From an uncultured Bacteroidia bacterium (GTDB taxonomy: Bacteria; Bacteroidota; Bacteroidia; Bacteroidales; Prolixibacteraceae): a stretch of 64,000 nt of DNA. The notes beneath the pieces are model-generated. The model was not told the DNA's origin and searched no databases. It saw nothing but the letters and a program-made list of their open reading frames with translations. Both the position numbers and the translations under genes were made by a program. This document shows positions 55,861 to 63,804 of this stretch, one piece after another. The first letter of the stretch is position 1. Every line of letters begins with the position of its first letter. Location: positions 1 to 64,000 of the forward strand of contig CAIYPA010000329.1 in the NCBI GenBank assembly GCA_903927965.1. Reading direction: 5' to 3'.

Positions 55861-57211
55861 TAATTTTAGGATTTCACTTATTATCAGAGTATTGGCTCTA
55901 TTTGCCAATGCATTGGCAGTTGTATGGTTGTTATTTACGACCAATTATTATTTTACAATGGTCCTGGCTGTTGGTATTGCCATCTATCAGGTCGTCATGC
56001 TGATACAATACGTAGAGACGACAAATACGCTGATCACGAACTTTCTGGAATCTCTTCGTTATTCCGACTTTTCAAGGACTTTTGAAATCAAAGGTATGGG
56101 GCACTCGTTCGACCGCATGACAGAGGCTTTCAGTGTGGTCATCGACGATTTCAGGAAAGTAAGGGAAGAGCGTGAGCAAAATTATTTTTACCTCAAAACA
56201 GTTGTCGAACACATTGGGTTTGGCCTGATCAGCTATCGCGAAGACGGGGAAGTTGAATTGATCAACAATTCGACTAAAAAACTCTTCAAAATCACAAACC
56301 TTAAGAACCTCAGCGAACTGGAGGAGTTCTCCCCTGAGTTGGTTTCCAAACTGATGACGATCAAAAATGGCGAAAGTATTATGGTGAAGATACAGAAGCA
56401 GGATGAGATCCTTCAACTGGTCATCTTTGCAACTGAATTCAAGGTCGCCGACCGCCTTATCAGAATGGCAACGATCAAAGATATCCAGAACGAGCTGGAA
56501 GAGAATGAAATGGAGAGCTGGCAGAAGCTCATCAGGGTACTGACACACGAAATTATGAATTCCATAACCCCCATTGCTTCAATTACCCAATCATTGAACT
56601 ACATGATTAAAGATGTCAGGTCAACCTACACCAATGCGTTCCAGGATGAAGGGGAAATCGAAGCTATTGAGGAGATTGAACTAGCCATTGAAACAATTCA
56701 TAAAAGAAGCACCGGATTAATGCACTTTGTTGAATCGTACCGAAACCTTACACGCATCCCCACACCAAAATTTACCATCTTTCCGATTAGACAATTGTTC
56801 GATAATCTTCAGGGTTTATTGAAAGAGGAGATGCATAACCATCATATTGAATGCTCTACAATCATAATTCCTGAAAATTTGGAGGTATCGGCCGATGAAC
56901 AATTGATCGAACAGGTCATGATCAACCTCTTGAAAAATGCGATCCAGGCACTTGAAAAAACAGACAGTCCAAAGATTGGAATAAAGGCTTTTACAGACCG
57001 GCGGGGTAAAATAATTGTTCAGGTATCGGACAACGGACAAGGTATCCTTCCTGAAGTCCTCGACAAAATTTTTGTACCTTTTTTCACTACCAAGCCCAAA
57101 GGTTCAGGAATTGGTTTAAGTTTGTCTCGCCAGATCCTGCGCCTGCATGGCGGGACTTTGACTGCCCATTCTGTGCCGGATGTTGAAACAGTTTTCACTT
57201 TAAAGTTCTAA
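55850..57211 (+). CDS. Membrane sensor histidine kinase (NtrY-like)
   Basis: A 453-residue sensor kinase with two N-terminal TM segments (about residues 8-60) and almost no periplasmic loop, so it probably senses a membrane or cytoplasmic signal. A PAS-like region is at about 110-215, followed by a dimerisation domain with phospho-acceptor His233 in VLTHEIMNSITPI. The HATPase follows with N box NLLKNAIQAL, DNGQGI and GSGIGLSLSRQI. The ATG at 55850 overlaps the end of the regulator gene by 11 bp; the longer frame starting at 55802 is rejected because its start lies well inside that gene. Confidence 0.9.
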   Translation: MDSNNFRISLIIRVLALFANALAVVWLLFTTNYYFTMVLAVGIAIYQVVMLIQYVETTNTLITNFLESLRYSDFSRTFEIKGMGHSFDRMTEAFSVVIDDFRKVREEREQNYFYLKTVVEHIGFGLISYREDGEVELINNSTKKLFKITNLKNLSELEEFSPELVSKLMTIKNGESIMVKIQKQDEILQLVIFATEFKVADRLIRMATIKDIQNELEENEMESWQKLIRVLTHEIMNSITPIASITQSLNYMIKDVRSTYTNAFQDEGEIEAIEEIELAIETIHKRSTGLMHFVESYRNLTRIPTPKFTIFPIRQLFDNLQGLLKEEMHNHHIECSTIIIPENLEVSADEQLIEQVMINLLKNAIQALEKTDSPKIGIKAFTDRRGKIIVQVSDNGQGILPEVLDKIFVPFFTTKPKGSGIGLSLSRQILRLHGGTLTAHSVPDVETVFTLKF

Positions 57212-57221
57212 AAAGGAAATT

Positions 57222-57869
57222 TTGAAAAGACTTAAGATATTCACACTGACTTTGATATTCACCGGTTTAATTTTTGCAATTTTGGTTGTATGGGCAAATC
57301 ATGTAGTATCCCAAACCGGAAACAGGTACAGTTATAATTCAATCGATTCGATACCGCACAACCATTGTGCCCTCGTTCTGGGTACAAGTAAATACATTTG
57401 GAATGGAAAAAAGAATTTATATTATACCAATCGCATTAAAGCAGCTGTTGACCTATACCAACATCATAAAATTGACTACATCATAGTAAGCGGTGATAAC
57501 CGGAATGTTAACTACAACGAGCCCATTACAATGTACAATGACCTAATCCTTGCGGGTGTTCAACCGGAATGTATCATCCTCGATTATGCCGGGTTCAGGA
57601 CCCTTGATTCAGTAGTCAGGGCAAAAGAGATATTTGGTCAGGACCAATTCACAATTGTATCGCAATCATTTCACAATCAGCGTGCTTTGTACATTGCAAG
57701 AGAAAGGGGAATAGAAGCCATCGCATTTAATGCACCCGAAGTTGATGGTGTTCTTACCCTTCGGGTCCAATTGCGTGAACTGGCAGCCAGGCTGTTATTG
57801 TTCGTTGACCAGTTTACTTCCAAGCAGCCCCATTTCCTGGGCGAAAAAGTTGTTGTTCCGGCAAATTGA
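57222..57869 (+). CDS. SanA/YdcF-like membrane protein (DUF218)
   Basis: A 215-residue protein with a single N-terminal TM segment (IFTLTLIFTGLIFAILVVW) and a DUF218 domain outside the membrane: ALVLGTSKYIWNGKKN, IDYIIVSGDN, PITMYNDLI and FTIVSQSFHNQRAL. This matches SanA, whose loss in enteric bacteria affects the envelope permeability barrier. It starts 10 bp after the kinase gene at a TTG codon and is probably the third gene of the sigma-54 regulator operon, which supports an envelope-related role for that system. Confidence 0.85.
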   Translation: MKRLKIFTLTLIFTGLIFAILVVWANHVVSQTGNRYSYNSIDSIPHNHCALVLGTSKYIWNGKKNLYYTNRIKAAVDLYQHHKIDYIIVSGDNRNVNYNEPITMYNDLILAGVQPECIILDYAGFRTLDSVVRAKEIFGQDQFTIVSQSFHNQRALYIARERGIEAIAFNAPEVDGVLTLRVQLRELAARLLLFVDQFTSKQPHFLGEKVVVPAN

Positions 57870-57927
57870 TCAGAACCCAACCACCTTATAAATCAATCAG
57901 AAAACTACATTCTTCAAACTATTGTTG

Positions 57928-57935
57928 TAAATTTG
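57928..57935 (+). promoter_or_regulatory. Possible -7 box for the NarL-type kinase gene
   Basis: TAAATTTG fits TAnnTTTG and lies 25 bp before the ATG at 57960. The box overlaps the alternative TTG start at 57933. The -33 element is not clear. Confidence 0.3.
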
Positions 57936-57959
57936 CAATGTATCCAAAATAATTCGTTT

Positions 57960-58907
57960 ATGTTGCTCCAATTTGCTCTTGTATTGGCCATGTTGCTTCA
58001 GTTTTTTGCAGCAGGGATCTCCATTAAACTTACACGGGTAACCAAGTACAATGTGTCGTGGATGTTGATCAGTGCCGGTTTTATCATCATGGCGATCAGG
58101 TGCCTTGTTGAATTGCTACCCATGATCTCAGGTTCCGAGCCACAAACTTTCCGTGAAGTATTTGTGTGGTTGGGTGTGGGTGTATCGTTTTTTTTCGCAG
58201 TCGGGGTGTTCCTGATCCAGAAGATTTTTAAATACATGAAAAAAGTGGAACAGGAGAAACGCGACATGGAGAAGATCCTCCTAAACGCTATTATTCAGGC
58301 CGAAGAAAGTGAGCGCAAACGTTTTGCAAAAGACCTTCACGATGGTTTGGGACCCATTCTTTCAACTATAAAGATGTCGCTTTCCTCCCTGACAAAAAGT
58401 GAAAAAGAGGAACAAGCAAAGAAAATTTTGCGCAATACCGACCTGGCCATCGAGGAGGCGATCAAAAGCATCAGGGAGATCTCGAATAACCTTAGTCCGC
58501 ACATCCTCAACAATTTTGGGCTAAACAAGGCGATGCGGAATTTTATCAATAAGATAAACAACTCCGATACAATAAAAATTAATTTCTCCTCAAATTTCGA
58601 GGATTCAAGGTTTGATAGCAATACTGAAGTCGTGTTATACAGGGTCTTATGCGAATTGATCAACAATGCGCTCAAACATTCAGAAGCCCCGTTGATTACG
58701 ATTTCCCTTGAAAAAATACCTGGAAAGATTGTTTGCTCTTACGAGGACAATGGAATTGGTTTCGATACCAACATTTTAAAACCTATGCACTATTCAGGGA
58801 TGGGCTACTCAAATATGGTATCCAGGATCAATTCCCTCAACGGAAGTTTTACCCTTACATCTGAAAAAGGCCTTGGAACTAAAGCGATGATTACTGTCCC
58901 AGTTTAA
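57960..58907 (+). CDS. Sensor histidine kinase, HisKA_3 type
   Basis: A 315-residue kinase of the NarX/DegS-like class. The N-terminal part has three hydrophobic segments (LLQFALVLAMLLQFFAA, VSWMLISAGFIIMAI, WLGVGVSFFFAVGVF) and no large sensor domain. A HisKA_3 domain follows a short coiled coil; the phospho-acceptor is His127 in FAKDLHDGLGPIL. The HATPase has ELINNALKH and ENDGIGF-like EDNGIGFD motifs and ends with GMGYSNM and GLGTKAMI. Its partner regulator is encoded 21 bp downstream. I chose the ATG at 57960 over the TTG at 57933. Confidence 0.9.
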   Translation: MLLQFALVLAMLLQFFAAGISIKLTRVTKYNVSWMLISAGFIIMAIRCLVELLPMISGSEPQTFREVFVWLGVGVSFFFAVGVFLIQKIFKYMKKVEQEKRDMEKILLNAIIQAEESERKRFAKDLHDGLGPILSTIKMSLSSLTKSEKEEQAKKILRNTDLAIEEAIKSIREISNNLSPHILNNFGLNKAMRNFINKINNSDTIKINFSSNFEDSRFDSNTEVVLYRVLCELINNALKHSEAPLITISLEKIPGKIVCSYEDNGIGFDTNILKPMHYSGMGYSNMVSRINSLNGSFTLTSEKGLGTKAMITVPV

Positions 58908-58928
58908 CAAAACTTCATAGAAATTGAT

Positions 58929-59564
58929 ATGGAAATTCTTTTGGTCGATGACCACACATTGTTTAGAAACGGATTGAAGATGTTGCTCGATACCCTTCCG
59001 GGATATGTTGTAACAGGGGAGGCATCGAATGGAAGTGAATTTTTGGAATTAATCTCCAGGCATGTTTTTGATATCGTTTTTCTCGATATTGAAATGCCAG
59101 AAATCAACGGAATCGAAGCAGCCAAAAGGGCAATAGAGCTGCAGCCTGAACTCAAGATCATTACCCTTTCAATGTATGGCGATGAAGAATATTACGATCA
59201 GATGGTCGATGCTGGTGCCAGGGGGTTCCTCTTAAAAAACACGAACCTTCAGGAGGTAAAAACGGCCATCGATACGGTGATGAACGGTGGCAATTACTTT
59301 TCGCAGGAATTGATGCAGAGCATGCTCCGCAACTACAAATCCTTTAAAGAACACAAGGAACCCGGACCTGAACTGTCCGACCGTGAAATAGAAATATTGT
59401 TACTGATCTGTTCAGGACTCTCAAATCAGGAAATTGGGGACCAACTGTTTATCAGCAAACGGACTGTCGAAAAACACCGGGCCAATATCCTCGATAAAAC
59501 CAATTGTAAAAACACCGCTGGACTGGTTATGTATGCAATTAAGAATCAGATGATTATGATGTAG
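58929..59564 (+). CDS. NarL/FixJ-type response regulator
   Basis: A 211-residue transcriptional regulator. The receiver (1-120) has acidic pair VDDH, phospho-acceptor Asp53 (IVFLDIEMPE), switch Ser in TLSMYG and Lys in LLKNTN. The C-terminal LuxR-type helix-turn-helix is LSDREIEILLLI...SNQEIGDQLFISKRTVEKHR. It is co-transcribed with the HisKA_3 kinase gene and should be phosphorylated by it. Targets cannot be read; no nearby operon has an obvious linked site. Confidence 0.93.
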   Translation: MEILLVDDHTLFRNGLKMLLDTLPGYVVTGEASNGSEFLELISRHVFDIVFLDIEMPEINGIEAAKRAIELQPELKIITLSMYGDEEYYDQMVDAGARGFLLKNTNLQEVKTAIDTVMNGGNYFSQELMQSMLRNYKSFKEHKEPGPELSDREIEILLLICSGLSNQEIGDQLFISKRTVEKHRANILDKTNCKNTAGLVMYAIKNQMIMM

Positions 59565-59568
59565 GGGG

Positions 59569-59716
59569 CTCGCAACTGGCGACTGGCTGCTGGCAAGTTG
59601 CACGAGGTGTAATGATGAACGTATTTCTACTGGCGGCTGGCGGCTGGCAACTGGCGGCTGGCAACTGGCGGCTGGCGACTGGCAAGCTGCACGAGGTCAA
59701 ATGATGAACGCATTTC
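59569..59716. repeat. CTGGCRR heptamer array with duplicated unit
   Basis: Heptamers of the type CTGGCGG/CTGGCAA/CTGGCGA occur as four copies at 59569-59596 and eight at 59630-59685. Each tract ends in a near-identical ~38-bp unit (CTGGCAAG...TGCACGAGGT...ATGATGAACG) at 59590-59627 and 59679-59716. The unit length of 7 makes it non-coding, and it is immediately downstream of the regulator gene stop. Confidence 0.75.
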
Positions 59717-59752
59717 AATGTATTTCAATGTATTTCAATATGTTTCAATGTA
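59709..59752. repeat. 10-bp tandem repeat (TATTTCAATG)
   Basis: About four copies of a 10-bp unit, TATTTCAATG with single changes. The reverse-complement words (CATTGAAATA, AATTGAAATA) recur at 38815-38858 and 63424-63459. Confidence 0.65.
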
Positions 59753-59763
59753 AATAATACTGA

Positions 59764-59862
59764 CTTATGTGCCTATGTTAAAAACCTATGTACCTATGTG
59801 TTTAAAAATCTAACACAAAGATACATAGGTAAAAACACAAAGGCACATAGAAATTCCAAATC
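59764..59862 (-). repeat. Dispersed intergenic repeat, copy 2
   Basis: Built of ATGTGCCTATGT and CTATGTACCTATGTG words followed by their inverted forms (ACATAGG, AGGCACATAG), so it can fold on itself. Its minus strand reads GATTTGGAATTTCT-ATGTGCCT, matching the element at 50747-50806. Together the repeats fill the 297-bp gap before the coiled-coil ORF. Confidence 0.6.
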
Positions 59863-60280
59863 ATAATTTACGGATTTCATCCTCGGGCAAACCGGTTTCT
59901 TTACCAATCCTATCAATCGACATTCCGTTTTCTTTTAGCGATTTTGCAAATGCAAGTTGTAATTGTTTGATTATAATTGCTTTATTGTCCAACTCCAGGT
60001 CTTTTTCCTGATTTGATTTTCTTTCAATATCCAATTGTTCCGATGTTTTCTCCAATTGTTCCGATGTTTTCTCGTATTTGTCCTGAAGGAAAGATATTTG
60101 ATTGTCCCTTTCAGTTAATGCTATAAAATATTCATCTTCTTCATACATCTTCTCTTCAAGATAAGGATTTGGTATAATAATGAAATCATTGTCGCTTATG
60201 TCCTGCCTCAAGGTTTCCATTTTACCGCTTCTTAAAAATTGTTCCAATGCGAATTTAAGCATTTTTTGCTTCACAATCAA
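59861..60280 (-). CDS. Coiled-coil ORF, possible remnant of an Rpn-type nuclease gene
   Basis: A 139-residue ORF with a weak start (TTG at 60280 or ATG at 60262). The N-terminal part is short and of no clear family, the middle is a charged coiled coil containing a duplicated EKTSEQL unit, and the end (LKENGMSIDRIGKETGLPEDEIRKL) matches the C-terminal tail commonly seen in Rpn/PD-(D/E)XK nuclease-transposase proteins of Bacteroidetes. The catalytic nuclease domain is absent, and a stop codon lies directly before the ORF. It may be a decayed fragment of such a gene, or a small protein in its own right. Confidence 0.4.
   Translation of the reverse strand: MIVKQKMLKFALEQFLRSGKMETLRQDISDNDFIIIPNPYLEEKMYEEDEYFIALTERDNQISFLQDKYEKTSEQLEKTSEQLDIERKSNQEKDLELDNKAIIIKQLQLAFAKSLKENGMSIDRIGKETGLPEDEIRKL
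60031..60072. repeat. 21-bp direct repeat within the coiled-coil ORF
   Basis: Two perfect head-to-tail copies of a 21-bp unit (60031-60051 and 60052-60072). They encode the duplicated EKTSEQL heptad in frame, a sign of recent slippage or expansion. Confidence 0.8.
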
Positions 60281-60374
60281 TTAAGATATTTTTTACACTT
60301 CGATTTTGTCCATTACGAATAGGATTTCTTGATTGACATACAGAAGGGTAGGTAATGTGGTTAATGCCTTTTCA

Positions 60375-60482
60375 TCCCCCTCCATGCCAAAGTCACACGC
60401 GGTGCCCTTAAACAGTCTGCTCCCTTCATTCCATCATTCTTTTATTCCTTCATTCCTTCATTTTTCGTCTCCCCCTCCATGC
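60375..60482. repeat. 13-bp direct repeats flanking ATTCCTTC repeats
   Basis: TCCCCCTCCATGC at 60375-60387 and again at 60470-60482, 95 bp apart, bracket a tract of TTCATTCC/ATTCCTTC words (60421-60464). This tract is the reverse complement of the AGGAATGA repeats at 38789-38812. It accounts for much of the 310-bp gap 60281-60590; I see no gene there beyond the promoter at its right end. Confidence 0.6.
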
Positions 60483-60519
60483 GTATTAATACCCATCTCA
60501 ATATACCAATTATTACGTC

Positions 60520-60549
60520 TTGTGAGCTTTGAGGGATGACTTAACTTTG
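60520..60549 (+). promoter_or_regulatory. Bacteroidetes-type promoter for the hdr-like operon
   Basis: TTG at 60520-60522 and TAACTTTG at 60542-60549 are separated by 19 bp. The ATG of the first gene is 42 bp downstream of the -7 box. Confidence 0.5.
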
Positions 60550-60590
60550 TATTTGGGGAATTAATGAATTTTTGAAACTGATCATCGAAA

Positions 60591-61301
60591 ATGGGCAAAC
60601 TATACGACAAGCTAAATCAGGACATCCGTTTTATTGAAGGGCTAAATGGTTGCATGAATTGTGGCGTTTGTACTGCCATTTGTCCGGCAGCCGAGTTTTA
60701 CCACTACGACCCCCGTGTAATCTGCGATACGGTACAAAGCAAGGATGAAGCCTTGATCGAAGCACTTTTACGCAGCGAGACCATCTGGTATTGTGGCGAA
60801 TGCATGTCGTGCAAGACACGTTGCCCACGGAACAACACCCCCGGTTTTATTATCATGACATTGCGGAAGCTCTCACAGGAACTTGGGTATTTTACCGATT
60901 CTGAAAAAGGGCGGCAACAATTTGCGATCAAACGGGCAATCGGTGAAAATATACTCCGCACCGGTTATTGTGTCCATCCTGATATCGTTTCGCCTCAGAT
61001 GCACCCCGAACAAGGCCCTGTATGGGATTGGATTTCGAGGAATACACCCGAAATTATGGAAAAATTGGGATCCAATTACAAACAAAATGGAATAGGGGGA
61101 CTTAGAAACATTGCACCCGAAGTCCTTGACGAGATCAACAAGATCTTTGAAGTGACAGGTTGCAAAACAATGTTTGATACAATTGAGAGACATTCAAAGC
61201 ACAAAGCCGATGAAATGGGAATAGAAATATCACCGGAAGGTATTGGCAATGAATATTTTATGACGGTTTATACCGAAAACAACGGAACCCATAACGCTTA
61301 A
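60591..61301 (+). CDS. hdrC: Heterodisulfide reductase subunit C-like iron-sulfur protein (HdrC)
   Basis: A 236-residue protein with two complete [4Fe-4S] motifs near the N-terminus: CMNCGVCTAICP (about 21-32) and CGECMSCKTRCP (about 68-79). Both have the Cys-x2-Cys-x2-Cys-x3-Cys-Pro spacing. The long C-terminal part has no further clusters. HdrC transfers electrons between the flavoprotein HdrA and the HdrB subunit. Its gene is first in a tight operon with hdrB- and hdrA-like genes and a promoter upstream. In this non-methanogen the electron acceptor is not coenzyme M-coenzyme B; quinone or another disulfide is more likely. Confidence 0.85.
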   Translation: MGKLYDKLNQDIRFIEGLNGCMNCGVCTAICPAAEFYHYDPRVICDTVQSKDEALIEALLRSETIWYCGECMSCKTRCPRNNTPGFIIMTLRKLSQELGYFTDSEKGRQQFAIKRAIGENILRTGYCVHPDIVSPQMHPEQGPVWDWISRNTPEIMEKLGSNYKQNGIGGLRNIAPEVLDEINKIFEVTGCKTMFDTIERHSKHKADEMGIEISPEGIGNEYFMTVYTENNGTHNA

Positions 61302-61311
61302 ATTTACAATA

Positions 61312-62379
61312 ATGGTTTTAGAAGGCAAAAAACGGGTTTGGGAAGATTATCAGAAAGAGATTGCCAATGATCACTATTTCTATGTTCGGAGCTGCATCAG
61401 GCAAACCTTCTTTCCGGGATCCGAAACGACCTTTCTCAGGATCATGAAAAATGACCTGGGTAAGGATGTTTTTGAGGATGCCCGCCACACGACCTGCACG
61501 GGAATAGGTTATCATACAGATATTGTTCCACTTGAAACAACAATGACTGTTATCGCCCGTCATTTTGCACTGATGACTGAGGCTGGTTATGTCAATATCA
61601 TTCCATCCTGTGTCACTTCATTCGGATTATATACCGAGGTTCTCGAAACCTGGAAGCACTTCCCCGAAATAGAAGAAAAAATCAGGGAATACCTTTGGAA
61701 AGCCACAAAACGGGAGTTTAAAATACCTGAAAACCTTGTACATACTTCAGATATCATCTACAAGTTCCGCAGCCAGATCAAGGAAAAATCGAAAGTTTCG
61801 TTGATCAACAAAAGAACCGGTGAACCGCTCAAAGTTGTGGAACACATTGGTTGCCATTATTCTAAGATGTTCCCGACAAGTGGGGTTGGCGGGGCTGAAT
61901 TTCCATCAGTTTTGACTGGTATGATCGAGTCGTGGGGCGGGTCGGTCATCGATTATCCCGAACGCCGCCATTGTTGCGGGTTTGGGTTCCGCCAATATCT
62001 GGTAATGGCCAACCGAGGTTATTCGGTCTCCAATTCAAAAAAGAAATTTGAGTCGATGCGCCCTTTTCAGCCCGATTTCATTGTCGCTAATTGCCCCGGA
62101 TGTTCCATGTTCCTCGACAGGTGGCAATACACGATCGCTGAATTGGAGGGAGTTACATACGACAACCGGGGAATGGGAATCCCGGTTCTGACCTATGAAG
62201 AGATGGCCGGACTCGTAATGGGATACTCGCCATGGGAACTTGGTTTACAAATGCATCAGGTTTCCGTCGAACAGCTCCTTGACAAATTGGGCATCAAATA
62301 CGATAAAGAACAAAAATACCGTGGGGCTAAAGGACAAAAAATCGGCGAACCACAAAAACCACAATTCCTTATTGTTTAA
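61312..62379 (+). CDS. hdrB: Heterodisulfide reductase subunit B-like protein (HdrB)
   Basis: A 355-residue protein with two CCG-type cysteine domains. The second is complete: Cys of IGCHYSK, the pair in HCCGFG, and NCPGCSM (CxxC). The first is degraded: Cys in RSCIRQTFFPG, TTCTGIG where CCG is expected, and SCVTSFG where CxxC is expected, so only one non-cubane cluster can be bound. HdrB-type proteins reduce disulfides or pass electrons through such a cluster. It follows hdrC by 10 bp and precedes hdrA by 8 bp. Confidence 0.82.
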   Translation: MVLEGKKRVWEDYQKEIANDHYFYVRSCIRQTFFPGSETTFLRIMKNDLGKDVFEDARHTTCTGIGYHTDIVPLETTMTVIARHFALMTEAGYVNIIPSCVTSFGLYTEVLETWKHFPEIEEKIREYLWKATKREFKIPENLVHTSDIIYKFRSQIKEKSKVSLINKRTGEPLKVVEHIGCHYSKMFPTSGVGGAEFPSVLTGMIESWGGSVIDYPERRHCCGFGFRQYLVMANRGYSVSNSKKKFESMRPFQPDFIVANCPGCSMFLDRWQYTIAELEGVTYDNRGMGIPVLTYEEMAGLVMGYSPWELGLQMHQVSVEQLLDKLGIKYDKEQKYRGAKGQKIGEPQKPQFLIV

Positions 62380-62387
62380 AAATATAA

Positions 62388-63434
62388 ATGTCAGAAAATA
62401 AACAACATATCATTATCATTGGTGGTGGTCCCGCAGGACTTGAAGCCGCTTCCAAACTTGGGTCGGCAGGTTACAGGGTCACTTTATTTGAAAAAGAAGA
62501 ACAGACCGGGGGTAAACTCCGTACATGGTATAAACTTTATCCAGGTTTCAGGCTTGCAGAAGAGGTACAGGATTTTCTGGCAAACGAAATAAAAATCAAT
62601 GTGCCAGAGATCTTTTCAAATGCTGAAGTTGTAAATATAATCCCCGATAACAAGTATCATACTGTAGTTTTGGCCGATGGAAGGAGTTTTATCGCCGATG
62701 CGGTGTTAATTGCAACTGGTTTTGAACTCTTTAAAGGTGAGAAAAAAGAGGAGTATGGTTATAGGATCTACGACAATGTCATCACCTCTGCCGATCTGGA
62801 AAAAAAGCTCCGCCTGGGACAACCGTTAACTACAGCAAACGGACAGACACCGGCAAGGATAGGCTTGATCCATTGTGTGGGTTCACGCGATAAAAAGGTA
62901 GGAAATGTTTACTGTTCACGCCTTTGCTGCATTACCGGCGTAAAGCAGGCAATCGAAATCAAACACCATCTTCCAAAGGCTGAGGTTTTTAATTTCTATA
63001 TGGATATGAGGATGTTCGGACAAAATTTCGAAGAACTTTATATTGAAGCCCAGCAAAAATGGGGCATCACATTTATACGTGGAAGGGTTTCGGAAGTTGC
63101 CGAAAATATAGATGGGTCGTTACAACTCAAAGCTGAGGATACCCTTTCGGGAAGGCCGATCAAAATGAATTTCGACCTTGTTGTTCTTTTGGTTGGGATG
63201 GTTCCTGCTGACCGGACCGAAGCGATTGGGAAATCTGCAAATCTTGGTTTTACATCGGGAAGTTTCCTTGCAAGCGCTGATGCACAGATCAAGCCGAATG
63301 AAACCAACACTCCTGGGATTTTTGTAACGGGTACCTGCAAAGAGCCTTTGTCGGTTGGCGAGACGCTTTCGGATGCAAGGTCGGCGGCGGTAAGGATAAT
63401 ATCGTGGTTAAGGGAGAAAAGGGAAATAAATTGA
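62388..63434 (+). CDS. hdrA: Heterodisulfide reductase subunit A-like flavoprotein (HdrA)
   Basis: A 348-residue FAD/NAD(P)-binding oxidoreductase. The FAD motif is IIIGGGPAGLEAA with FEKEEQTGGKL; a second Rossmann-type motif follows. The diagnostic HdrA cluster motif is present (CVGSRDKK, YCSRLCCITGVKQA, four cysteines). The C-terminal FAD-binding stretch includes GIFVTGTCKEPLSVGETLSDA. It lacks the ferredoxin-like extensions of the longer archaeal HdrA. It would accept electrons from a reduced carrier and distribute them to HdrC/B. The end of the gene runs into an A-rich repeat tract. Confidence 0.86.
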   Translation: MSENKQHIIIIGGGPAGLEAASKLGSAGYRVTLFEKEEQTGGKLRTWYKLYPGFRLAEEVQDFLANEIKINVPEIFSNAEVVNIIPDNKYHTVVLADGRSFIADAVLIATGFELFKGEKKEEYGYRIYDNVITSADLEKKLRLGQPLTTANGQTPARIGLIHCVGSRDKKVGNVYCSRLCCITGVKQAIEIKHHLPKAEVFNFYMDMRMFGQNFEELYIEAQQKWGITFIRGRVSEVAENIDGSLQLKAEDTLSGRPIKMNFDLVVLLVGMVPADRTEAIGKSANLGFTSGSFLASADAQIKPNETNTPGIFVTGTCKEPLSVGETLSDARSAAVRIISWLREKREIN

Positions 63435-63459
63435 AATAAGGTAGAAATAAATTGAAATA
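63424..63459. repeat. GAAATAAATT repeat at the hdrA 3' end
   Basis: Four near-copies of a 10-bp unit (GAAATAAATT, GAAATAAGGT, GAAATAAATT, GAAATATTGG), overlapping the hdrA stop codon and filling the gap before the next gene. They belong to the same word family as the tracts at 38815 and 59709. Confidence 0.65.
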
Positions 63460-63465
63460 TTGGTA

Positions 63466-63804
63466 ATGAAGGAGTGGGGATATTCCATATTGAAAGGGCG
63501 GCAGATCGACTTCGAAAACAACGATTTTTCGATTTCGCGGTTTGTTGAATTGCATGAACCATCGTTTAGTTGGTGCATTGGCTGCGGAAGTTGTACGGCG
63601 ACCTGTTCTGCTGCGAAGTTCACGGATTTCAATCCCCGGAAAGTCAACCTCCTAATACAAAGAGGTGAAATAAAAGGCATTGAAGATGAGATTGCCAAAT
63701 GCATGCTCTGTGGAAAATGCCAGTTGGTTTGTCCCCGGGGCATCAATACGCGGAATGTGGTCCAAAATATCAAACGAGCAATAAGCAAAAGTTATGCACT
63801 TTAA
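63466..63804 (+). CDS. Second HdrC-like iron-sulfur protein
   Basis: A 112-residue ferredoxin-like subunit with two [4Fe-4S] motifs: CIGCGSCTATCS (the last Pro replaced by Ser) and CMLCGKCQLVCP. It resembles the N-terminal half of HdrC, without its long tail. It likely links the soluble HdrABC proteins to the membrane subunit encoded next, with which its gene overlaps by 11 bp. I chose the ATG at 63466 over a TTG at 63460. Confidence 0.82.
   Translation: MKEWGYSILKGRQIDFENNDFSISRFVELHEPSFSWCIGCGSCTATCSAAKFTDFNPRKVNLLIQRGEIKGIEDEIAKCMLCGKCQLVCPRGINTRNVVQNIKRAISKSYAL

Noticed and set aside
59569-59716. CRISPR array
   Set aside because: Units are only 7 bp, directly adjacent, without spacers, and there are no cas genes.
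60333-60539. 68-residue ORF in the gap before hdrC
   Set aside because: It is composed of Ser/Pro-rich translation of the ATTCCTTC and CCCCCTCC repeats; no start signal or family.
63038-63562. 174-residue minus-strand ORF over hdrA
   Set aside because: It is the antisense shadow of hdrA and of the GAAATA repeats (repeated FQFIS).
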